DNA from: an uncultured Eubacteriales bacterium
Lineage (GTDB): Bacteria > Bacillota > Clostridia > Lachnospirales > Lachnospiraceae
Assembly (NCBI GenBank): GCA_900314845.1
Contig: OMWV01000004.1
Coordinates: 1 to 64,000 of the forward strand
Reading direction: 5' to 3'
Length of the DNA stretch: 64,000 nt
Below, piece by piece: positions 16,655-23,530 of the stretch. A program made the translations under genes and the position numbers. Every line of letters starts with the position of its first letter. Positions within the stretch are counted from its first letter, which is position 1. Under the pieces are notes generated by a model. That model was not told the origin of the DNA. It saw only the letters and a program-made list of their open reading frames with translations, and did no database searches.

Positions 16655-17419
16655 ATGGATAAGTGGCAAGGATATCTTCAGAATACTGATGATCTGATGA
16701 AGACCGTAGCGGTCGACGGTTCTTATGTCGGAGGTCATGCAATAGGCATTATCGCGGTAGATCTTGTCTACCCTAAATTGCCCGGAAACGTTGTAAATGC
16801 AACGACTTTCGATTTTCCGGTCTTGTATAAGAAGGTTTCTTTCGAAATAGAGCAGCTGTTCGCCGGCGACCCGGCACTCGAGAAAATGATTATTGATGCT
16901 GCCAAAGAACTGGTTGCAGATGGCGCTCGTGCAATAATCGGTGCGTGCGGATATTTTGCACATTTCCAGAAATCTGTCGCAGCTGCTGTGGACGTACCAG
17001 TTTTTATGTCCAGCTTATGCCAGCTGCCGCTGATAAAAATAGGGCTCAAATCTGATCAGAAGATTTTAGTAATGTGCGCAAGCGGTGACAGTGTCAATCA
17101 GGAATTTTTCTCAAAAGTAGGGGCAAAGGTTGAGGATTGTATAATCCAAGATGTGGGCAGTATGGATAGTTTTGCTCCGATCCGCTGGGGCAAGAAGATC
17201 TTAGATAACAAAAAGCTGACAGAAGATCTTGCTGCTTTGGCAGTCAAGGTTTGCGATGAACATCCGGAAGTTGGTTCAATTCTACTCGAATGCAGTGATC
17301 TTCCTCCATATGCCTGCGAGATTCAAAGAGCGACTGGATTGCCGGTTTATGATTTTATATCATTGATTAACTGGGTTGAACATGCTGTTGTCCAGAAGCG
17401 TTACTACGGCTTCTTCTAA
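16655..17419 (+). CDS. Aspartate/glutamate racemase superfamily protein
   Basis: A 254-residue protein with the two-cysteine plan of the Asp/Glu/hydantoin racemase and maleate isomerase superfamily: Cys98 in GACGYF and Cys213 in LLECSDLPPYA, each a potential acid/base. The second motif is close to that of hydantoin and aspartate racemases. Within this operon it could set the stereochemistry of the imported substrate before the opine-dehydrogenase-like step. AAGGAG lies upstream of ATG 16655. The actual substrate is unknown, and a decarboxylase or isomerase of the same fold is also possible. Confidence 0.75.
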   Translation: MDKWQGYLQNTDDLMKTVAVDGSYVGGHAIGIIAVDLVYPKLPGNVVNATTFDFPVLYKKVSFEIEQLFAGDPALEKMIIDAAKELVADGARAIIGACGYFAHFQKSVAAAVDVPVFMSSLCQLPLIKIGLKSDQKILVMCASGDSVNQEFFSKVGAKVEDCIIQDVGSMDSFAPIRWGKKILDNKKLTEDLAALAVKVCDEHPEVGSILLECSDLPPYACEIQRATGLPVYDFISLINWVEHAVVQKRYYGFF

Positions 17420-17456
17420 ACAATAATTTGACTTGTACTCCAAATATATATAGGCA

Positions 17457-17485
17457 GGGTCGTTTCATCTCGTATGAGACGGCCC
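17457..17485 (+). terminator. Hairpin before the EutH-like gene
   Basis: GGGTCGTTTCAT (17457-17468) pairs with ATGAGACGGCCC (17474-17485), 12 bp including two G-U pairs, around a 5-nt loop. Only a weak T-run follows, so read-through into the permease gene 60 nt downstream is likely. Confidence 0.5.
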
Positions 17486-17545
17486 TTCCACATTATTTGG
17501 GTATAAGCCGATGTTTATCTTTCGGTATCCGGGGAGAGAAATGTT

Positions 17546-18784
17546 ATGTTTGATGAATTGATTCACGAGTTAACAAATGTATCAGATTTCACAGCAAGTC
17601 TTCATGAATATATCACCCACCTTTCATTTAATACTGTTATCGTCACGATAATGATGATATTTATGATCGTGGGTGCAGTAGATAAAGCACAGGGAAATAA
17701 GCGTGGTTATGGTCAGGCTTTTGACCAGGGTTTTCAGGCAATGGGGCCTCTTGCGATCTCTATGGTAGGAGTCATTGCGGCAGCGCCCGTCCTGGGTATG
17801 GTTTTTGAACCAATCGTTGGTCCCATATATAAGGCTATCGGTTCATCGCCTGCCATTTTTGCTACTACTCTGCTTCTGGCTGATTCAGGCGGTTATCCTC
17901 TTGCTGTGGAAATGGCAGGAGACGATGTTGCTATGGGTCAGTTTGCAGGTATCATTGTTGGATGTACAATGGGCTGCATTCTTCTTTTTGATATTCCTGT
18001 CGCCCTTACTCTTATCAATAAAAAAGATCGTCCGCTTTTGGCATGTGGCATTCTTGTAGGTGTTATCACTGCCCCTGTTGGATGTATAGTTGGTGGAATC
18101 GTCATGTCATTGACTACAGAGTATCATATGGCTTTTGGACGCATGATCTGTGCCCTGCTTCCGGTAATTATCGTAGCGGCAATATTGGCTGTTGGTCTAT
18201 GGTTTAAGCCTATTGCCCTCATGAATGGATTTTCAAAGTTTGGAGCTTTTGTAACAGCATTGATAGGGATTTTTGTGGCAATTGCTGTTTTTCAGTATGA
18301 GACAGGGATCCGGTTCCCCCTTTTTCAGCTGATGGTTGAACCGAATTCAGAGGGTATCTCTCCTTTGGCAAATAGTGTGGAGATACTTGGCGATATTTCT
18401 TTTATCTTGATTGGAGCTTTCCCGATGGTTGAATGGGTAAAACGGCATTTTGGACCGCTGCTTGCTAAGATAGGGAAGAAGATCGGACTGGATGAGACTG
18501 CATCCGCCGGCATCGTAGCGACGATAGCCAATAATATTCCGACGTTTTCCATGCTGAAAGATATGAACCCCAAGGGAAAGCTTATGAATGTCGCATTTGC
18601 CTCCTGCGCAGCTTTTATGTTTGGCGACCACCTGGGATTTACAGCAGGGGTGAATTCTACCATGATCCTGCCCATGATCTTTGCGAAGTTAGCCTGCGGA
18701 CTCAGTGCTCTGGCTCTTGCAAATATTCTTTCCCCTCAGCTTTTGGCCAAGGCGGAGCATGCAGTGGATGACATGGCGGAATAG
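17546..18784 (+). CDS. EutH-like permease
   Basis: A 412-residue membrane protein with about ten hydrophobic segments. Its early sequence (FMIVGAVDKAQGN, QAMGPLAISMVGV, FATTLLLADSGGYPLA) closely follows the pattern of EutH, the ethanolamine permease of eut operons. No ethanolamine ammonia-lyase, shell protein or other eut gene is present, so the transported amine may be another one. As the last gene of the catabolic block, it may import a related amine or export the amine released by the opine-dehydrogenase-like enzyme. GGGGAGAG precedes the start. Confidence 0.8.
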   Translation: MFDELIHELTNVSDFTASLHEYITHLSFNTVIVTIMMIFMIVGAVDKAQGNKRGYGQAFDQGFQAMGPLAISMVGVIAAAPVLGMVFEPIVGPIYKAIGSSPAIFATTLLLADSGGYPLAVEMAGDDVAMGQFAGIIVGCTMGCILLFDIPVALTLINKKDRPLLACGILVGVITAPVGCIVGGIVMSLTTEYHMAFGRMICALLPVIIVAAILAVGLWFKPIALMNGFSKFGAFVTALIGIFVAIAVFQYETGIRFPLFQLMVEPNSEGISPLANSVEILGDISFILIGAFPMVEWVKRHFGPLLAKIGKKIGLDETASAGIVATIANNIPTFSMLKDMNPKGKLMNVAFASCAAFMFGDHLGFTAGVNSTMILPMIFAKLACGLSALALANILSPQLLAKAEHAVDDMAE

Positions 18785-18949
18785 ACAATTTTTATTATTT
18801 ACCGCCGATTTGTGGGAATACCCGGTAATTGAATGGAATTGGACTGAATTTTGTACAATTTTCCCTCGCAGAATGTGCTATTCTATGTGTAGTAGAACAT
18901 GCAATGTTCTGCTTTCGTAAGCCCCTTGGACCACCTGATTGCAATTTAT

Positions 18950-19048
18950 CTTTCGCGGGAGGATTGCCAGGGAGGCATGCGATGTTTCCTTCCAGCGCCC
19001 CAGGCATAAGGACGTACGATATTGAAGTCGGGCAGGACCCGCAGAAAG
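18950..19048 (+). promoter_or_regulatory. Structured leader RNA before ctc (candidate L25 autoregulatory leader)
   Basis: CTTTCGCGGG (18950-18959) pairs with CCCGC-A-GAAAG (19038-19048) to make a 10-bp closing stem with one bulged A. Inside, TGCC (18965-18968) can pair with GGCA (19031-19034) across a small internal loop, and GGGAGG with CCTTCC forms a hairpin at about 18970-18992. The 3' strand of the closing stem abuts the ctc Shine-Dalgarno AGAGG, so folding could hide it. A separate small hairpin, AGAACAT/ATGTTCT, lies at about 18895-18911. The pairing was found by eye; autoregulation by L25 is inferred. Confidence 0.5.
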
Positions 19049-19058
19049 AGGTATAGTA

Positions 19059-19649
19059 ATGGAAACATTAAAGGCAGCCAAGAGAGATATGAGTATCAAG
19101 GCAAAGAAGCTCAGGAAGAGCGGATTTGTCCCTGCATCCGTTACAGGAAGAGAGATGAAGGAATCTCTTAACATTTCCATCAGCGAGAAGGATGCGGAGA
19201 TGTTCATGAAGAAGAACGTCATCGGAAGCAAGGCAGTTCTGGATGTAGAGGGAACCGTTTATAATGTTCTGCTCAAGAGTGCCGATTTCGATCCGCTTAA
19301 GCACAGATTTTTGGAGATGACCTTCCAGCAGCTGGTAGCAGATGAGAAGATAAAGTCCCAGGCGGAGATCATTTTCGAACATGAAGATCTGGCGAAGGGA
19401 TTTATCACAAGAACAGTATCCGAGATAGAGTATAAGGCTTATCCCAAGGATATGGTCGATAAGATCGTCATTGATCTTTCTCAGTATCCGATCGGTACAA
19501 GCCTGACGGTTGCGGATCTTGACCTGGCGAAGAATCCGGATGTCGATATCCTTACATCGCTTGAAGGCACAGTGCTCCATGTGGCTGAACATTCAAAGGA
19601 TGCGGCAGAAGCTGAGGAAGAGGAAACTGAGGCTGAGCCTCAGGCCTGA
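19059..19649 (+). CDS. ctc: 50S ribosomal protein L25/general stress protein Ctc
   Basis: The protein (196 aa) binds 5S rRNA in the large ribosomal subunit. Residues 1-90 form the L25 domain, with the characteristic GFVPASVTGR-like loop (22-31) and LLKSADFDPLKHRFLEMTFQ; residues about 98-180 form the TL5/Ctc beta-domain, and the tail is a run of glutamates and alanines. The two-domain length is typical of Ctc. It is monocistronic, with a structured leader before it and a strong terminator after it. Confidence 0.93.
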   Translation: METLKAAKRDMSIKAKKLRKSGFVPASVTGREMKESLNISISEKDAEMFMKKNVIGSKAVLDVEGTVYNVLLKSADFDPLKHRFLEMTFQQLVADEKIKSQAEIIFEHEDLAKGFITRTVSEIEYKAYPKDMVDKIVIDLSQYPIGTSLTVADLDLAKNPDVDILTSLEGTVLHVAEHSKDAAEAEEEETEAEPQA

Positions 19650-19688
19650 TCCGGAGATATCCGGACAGTTTATATTGAAATTTCAAAA

Positions 19689-19721
19689 ATGCAGGTACCC
19701 GGGTGGTGCCTGTATTTTTTT
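19689..19721 (+). terminator. Rho-independent terminator after ctc
   Basis: ATGCAGGTACC (19689-19699) pairs with GGTGCCTGTAT (19705-19715), including two G-U pairs, around a CGGGT loop, and is followed directly by a T-tract. This is a textbook intrinsic terminator for ctc. Confidence 0.85.
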
Positions 19722-19793
19722 CGGAAATGCAAGAGCATTTCTGCGGTTTATAAAAAAGGGGTTGAATGTTATAATAGATTCAGGTGATTTTTC

Positions 19794-20618
19794 ATGGACA
19801 GATTTACGAAGGAAGAAATAGAGAAATTAAAGGATCAGGCGGCGGCTACGGCCGGGAAGAGCATCACATGGGGGATCCGGCAGACCAGAGAACTCAGGTT
19901 TTACCTTTTCAAATTTGCCTGCAGGCTGGCGATTTTTATCAGCATATTTGTCCTGTATCTGACTCACAGGGAGATCATGATCTCCTTTATGAACGCCCCT
20001 TTTTTCTATCAGTTTACCCTTTTTCACCTGATCTGGATGGTCTTCATGGTCATCATGATCGCCCATCTGATCCCCAACAACAGGCTGAGCATGGCCTGGC
20101 GCAAGGCAAGGGAGAACGAGTACAGGCCGGTGGAGGGCTATGACAGGTTAAGGCTCCTGGAATTTGTCCAGCGCATGAATATAGGGGCCTGGAAGGTTCT
20201 GCTTGTCTGGCTCTGCTTTAACGCCTTCTTCGCGGTGCTCTATCTGACGGATGTGATAAAGGCGGGGGATCTGATGATGCTGTCAGTCTTTTATTTTCTG
20301 AGCGATTACATCTGCATCCTCTATTTCTGCCCCTTCCAGTCATTTCTCATGAAGAACAAATGCTGCATCAATTGCAGGATCTACGACTGGGGGCATTTTA
20401 TGATGTTCACGCCCATGCTTTTCATAAAGAATTTTTACAGCTGGAGCCTGTTTTTTACATCTCTTATCGTCCTCATCCACTGGGAGATCGTCTACGCGGC
20501 GCATCCCGAGAGGTTCTGGGAGGGCTCGAACAAGACTCTGCAGTGCAAAAACTGCCGGGAGAAGACCTGCCAGATCAAGAGAAAGATCACGAAGAAACCA
20601 TTAGCGGAGAGAAGCTGA
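19794..20618 (+). CDS. Uncharacterised membrane protein with two cysteine clusters
   Basis: I do not recognise a named family. The 274-residue protein has about five membrane helices (roughly 40-62, 72-95, 135-155, 160-180 and 212-235). A cytoplasmic-looking loop near 188-200 contains KCCINCRIYDWGH, and the C-terminal tail has CKNCREKTC near 250-258, followed by a basic stretch. The Cys/Asp/His content could bind metal or an Fe-S cluster. The gene follows ctc's terminator and precedes the Enzyme I-like gene by 16 nt, so it may share that transcript. The Shine-Dalgarno site is weak. Confidence 0.6.
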   Translation: MDRFTKEEIEKLKDQAAATAGKSITWGIRQTRELRFYLFKFACRLAIFISIFVLYLTHREIMISFMNAPFFYQFTLFHLIWMVFMVIMIAHLIPNNRLSMAWRKARENEYRPVEGYDRLRLLEFVQRMNIGAWKVLLVWLCFNAFFAVLYLTDVIKAGDLMMLSVFYFLSDYICILYFCPFQSFLMKNKCCINCRIYDWGHFMMFTPMLFIKNFYSWSLFFTSLIVLIHWEIVYAAHPERFWEGSNKTLQCKNCREKTCQIKRKITKKPLAERS

Positions 20619-20634
20619 TACAGGAGGCGGCGCT

Positions 20635-21432
20635 ATGAAGACCATATCAGGCATTTGCGTATGCGCAGGGATAGCAGCAGGGCTTGTCCGATGGGAAGAA
20701 GGCCATATTCCCGCTGCAGGAGGTGGGGAACCAGCCGGCAGTCAGGAGGAACTCAGGCGTTTTGAGGAGGCTGTCTGTAAGGTCGAGCAGGAGAGGATAA
20801 AGCTGTGTGATGATGTCCTTAAAATGTCGGGCGAGGAGACGGCTGCCATATTTCAGGCTCACGCGATCATGCTCAGGGACGAGATTCTGGCAGGTCCTGT
20901 CCGCGGCTGCATTTCTTCCGGCTGCAGCGCGGCTCAGGCTGTCCGGCTTTCTTTTGGGGAGGCTGCCGCGATATTTGATCAGATGGATGATGAATATATG
21001 AAGGCCAGGGGCGATGATATCAGAGATCTGGAGAAGGCCCTTCTCAGGGCAATGAGCGCAGACCAGCCTGATCCGGCTCCGGCACGGACAGGCAAAGAGG
21101 CAGGTCCTGTCCTGATAGCCGCCGTGGACTTCTCCCCTTCTGAGATTGCTTCTATGGACAGGGAGAATGTCCTGGGCATCATCCTGCAGAAGGGAAACAC
21201 GAGCGGCCATGCCGCCATAATCGCCAGGGCCATGGGCATACCCATGCTGGTCCGCTGTCAGGAGATCGATGAAAGCTGTCAGGGCAGGCGGGCAGTCCTT
21301 GACCCGGAGAAGGGCATCCTGTATCTTGACCCGGATGAGGATCTTTTTGAAAATGCACAAAAGCAGATGGCTGTGAGGCTGGAAAAGAGAAATGGCCAGA
21401 GTCAGGAGCCTGGCTCTGGCCGGGAGCGCTGA
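20635..21432 (+). CDS. Stand-alone N-terminal domain of PTS Enzyme I
   Basis: The 265-residue protein covers only the HPr-binding and phosphohistidine part of phosphoenolpyruvate-protein phosphotransferase. An SGICVCAGIAAG start (residues 5-16) and a helical section (38-140) are followed by the swivelling domain, with His192 in NTSGHAAIIAR, the equivalent of the phosphorylated histidine of Enzyme I (near 189 in E. coli). The C-terminal PEP-binding barrel of about 300 residues is absent, and there is no sign of it downstream, where a convergent gene begins 4 nt later. It might take phosphate from another protein, or regulate. Full-length Enzyme I must be elsewhere if the PTS works. Confidence 0.75.
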   Translation: MKTISGICVCAGIAAGLVRWEEGHIPAAGGGEPAGSQEELRRFEEAVCKVEQERIKLCDDVLKMSGEETAAIFQAHAIMLRDEILAGPVRGCISSGCSAAQAVRLSFGEAAAIFDQMDDEYMKARGDDIRDLEKALLRAMSADQPDPAPARTGKEAGPVLIAAVDFSPSEIASMDRENVLGIILQKGNTSGHAAIIARAMGIPMLVRCQEIDESCQGRRAVLDPEKGILYLDPDEDLFENAQKQMAVRLEKRNGQSQEPGSGRER

Positions 21433-21435
21433 TGA

Positions 21436-21876
21436 TCAGCAGTTCAGCTCATAGATGTCGAAATTTATGCAGTCCGCTGTCATATTCCTGTTCATGGTAA
21501 ATCCCAGACTGCGATAGAGAGCAAGGGCTGTCTCATTGTCAGGGCGGACTTTGAGTATAAATCTGTGCCAGCCGTCCTGCGTCAGCGTTGTGATGGCGTG
21601 TTCCAGCATGGCGCGTGCGATGCCGCAGCCCTGCATGCGTGTCGTGACACATACATTGGAGATCCAGACATGCTCGGGTGTCTTTCGCATGGTACAGACT
21701 CCGGCTATCTTCCTGTCCTCGTCCTGGGTCGTTACCGCTACAAAATTTTTCTTATACCGGTTTCTGAGTGACGCGCGAAATGCCGTGACGGAGAGCGGGT
21801 GCTCAAATGCCTCATGTTCGAGTCTTCCCACGGCATCAAGATCTTCTAATACCATTTCTCTTATTGTTACGTCCAT
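21436..21876 (-). CDS. GNAT-family N-acetyltransferase
   Basis: The 146-residue protein has the GNAT fold, with the acetyl-CoA pyrophosphate loop TRMQGCGIARAML around residues 80-92 and ALALYRSLGF near 118-127, both typical of RimI-like acetyltransferases. The longer open frame upstream was rejected because its N-terminus is hydrophobic and lacks a ribosome site; ATG 21876 (MDVTIREM) follows GAGG. The acceptor is unknown and may be a protein N-terminus or a small amine. Confidence 0.78.
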   Translation of the reverse strand: MDVTIREMVLEDLDAVGRLEHEAFEHPLSVTAFRASLRNRYKKNFVAVTTQDEDRKIAGVCTMRKTPEHVWISNVCVTTRMQGCGIARAMLEHAITTLTQDGWHRFILKVRPDNETALALYRSLGFTMNRNMTADCINFDIYELNC

Positions 21877-22031
21877 TCCATATACCTCATCAAATATGTT
21901 TGCATATTTTGACAGATAAATGATACAACTTTTCTGAAAAATATTCAATAATAAGGGCCCTGTAATGATATAATGAAGTCCGGCGGCGATGGATATTTCG
22001 CACGCCGGGATTTTTTGAATAAGGAGCACTT

Positions 22032-22571
22032 ATGAATATCACGGTTTATCTGGGAGCGATGGAAGGGTTAGACCCCGACCTGAAGGCGGCAGTCCGGGAG
22101 CTGGGCAGCTGGATCGGTCAGAGCAAGAACGCCCTGGTCTACGGGGGTTCCAGGACAGGACTCATGGGGGAGCTGGCGGACAGCACCCTGAAGGCAGGAG
22201 GCAGAGTGACGGGGGTGGAGCCCGAATTTTTCATAGAGAGCAATCTGCAGATGGAGGGGCTTTCGGAGCTGATCGTCACGAAGGATATAGCGGCCAGGAG
22301 GAAAAAGATGATAGAGCTGGGCGATGCCTTTATCGCCTTTCCCGGGGGAACGGGGACTCTGGAGGAGATATCAGAGGTCATGTCGATGGTCTCTCTTGGT
22401 CAGCTTAAGGCGCCCTGTATCCTCTATGACCTGAAGGATTACTACGCCGGCCTTAAGGCCCAGCTGGAGCATATGATCGAGCTGGGACTTTCCAGCAGAC
22501 AGAGGCAGGAGGGAATCTGCTTCGCGAAAGATCTGGATCAGATAAAAGAGATTATAAACCGGTGCGTTTGA
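22032..22571 (+). CDS. LOG-family nucleotide phosphoribohydrolase
   Basis: A cytoplasmic LOG-family enzyme (179 aa; TIGR00730 type), which hydrolyses the N-glycosidic bond of nucleoside 5'-monophosphates, best known for releasing cytokinin bases. The diagnostic motif is complete: PGGTGTLEE near 104-112, with the second arginine-containing segment ARRKKMIELGD near 87-97. Another conserved block, YGGSRTGLMG, lies near 37-46. In Firmicutes its physiological substrate is uncertain. GGAG lies upstream of the ATG. It precedes argC by 14 nt. Confidence 0.88.
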   Translation: MNITVYLGAMEGLDPDLKAAVRELGSWIGQSKNALVYGGSRTGLMGELADSTLKAGGRVTGVEPEFFIESNLQMEGLSELIVTKDIAARRKKMIELGDAFIAFPGGTGTLEEISEVMSMVSLGQLKAPCILYDLKDYYAGLKAQLEHMIELGLSSRQRQEGICFAKDLDQIKEIINRCV

Positions 22572-22585
22572 AAGTGAGGGAAAAT

Positions 22586-23521
22586 ATGAAGACAAAAGTA
22601 TATATTGACGGTCAGAGCGGGACGACAGGCCTGCAGATCTATGACAGGATCGGGGCCAGGGATGACCTGGACCTGCTCAGGATCGATGAGGATAAGAGGC
22701 ATGATATGGCTGAGAGGAAGAAGTTCTTAAACAGCGCGGATATCGTTTTTCTCTGCCTGCCGGATGATGGGGCCAGGGAGGCGGTCTCTCTCATTGAAAA
22801 TGAGCATGTGCGCGTTATAGACGCTTCGACTGCCCACAGGACGGCTCCGGGCTGGACTTACGGTTTTCCTGAGCTTTCCCGGGATCAGAGAGAAGAGATC
22901 TCTAAGAGCAGCCGGGTGGCGAATCCGGGCTGCCACGCGACAGGACTGATCTCAACTACGGCCCCTCTTGTGCGTCTTGGCGTGCTTCCTGATGATTATC
23001 CTCTGACCTGCTATTCTCTGACCGGTTATTCGGGCGGCGGCAAGAAAATGATCGCTGATTACGAGGCGGATGATAAGCCCCAGGAGCTTTTTGCGCCCGG
23101 CATCTATGGGCTTAACCTTAAGCACAAGCACATACCGGAGATGCAGAAGGTCTGCGGCCTTAAGTATGCCCCGGTCTTCATGCCGGTCGTTGACGATTAT
23201 TATAAGGGCATGGCGGGCACGATCATGCTCCATAACAGGCTCCTCACGGGGCAGCCCACGGCTCAGGATATCTGCGGCATGCTTCAGGAATACTATGAAG
23301 ATGAGCATTTTGTAAAAGTTCACGATTTTGGCGATCACGGCAAGAAGATCTACGCAAATGCTCTGGCGGGCACGAACGAGCTGCATATCATCGTCTGCGG
23401 CCACGAGGACCAGACGAGCGTGACGGCTCTTTTCGATAATCTGGGCAAGGGCGCTTCCGGGGCGGCTGTCCAGAACATGAATATCATGCTGGGTCTTGAC
23501 GAGACGACAGGTCTGGAATAG
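22586..23521 (+). CDS. argC: N-acetyl-gamma-glutamyl-phosphate reductase, type 2
   Basis: This NADPH enzyme reduces N-acetylglutamyl phosphate to the semialdehyde in arginine biosynthesis. At 311 residues it matches the short type 2 form, whose N-terminus reads DGQSGTTGLQI (residues 6-16) instead of the usual type 1 nucleotide loop. The catalytic cysteine is in NPGCHATG, near residue 115. The start at 22586 was chosen for its GAGGG site and family length. The other arg genes are missing here, so argC is detached from its pathway, but an M20 deacylase gene follows it. Confidence 0.9.
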   Translation: MKTKVYIDGQSGTTGLQIYDRIGARDDLDLLRIDEDKRHDMAERKKFLNSADIVFLCLPDDGAREAVSLIENEHVRVIDASTAHRTAPGWTYGFPELSRDQREEISKSSRVANPGCHATGLISTTAPLVRLGVLPDDYPLTCYSLTGYSGGGKKMIADYEADDKPQELFAPGIYGLNLKHKHIPEMQKVCGLKYAPVFMPVVDDYYKGMAGTIMLHNRLLTGQPTAQDICGMLQEYYEDEHFVKVHDFGDHGKKIYANALAGTNELHIIVCGHEDQTSVTALFDNLGKGASGAAVQNMNIMLGLDETTGLE

Positions 23522-23530
23522 AGAGGGCTT

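Noticed and set aside
17546-18784. An ethanolamine utilization operon
   Set aside because: Only an EutH-like permease is present; ammonia-lyase, shell proteins and the eut regulators are absent.
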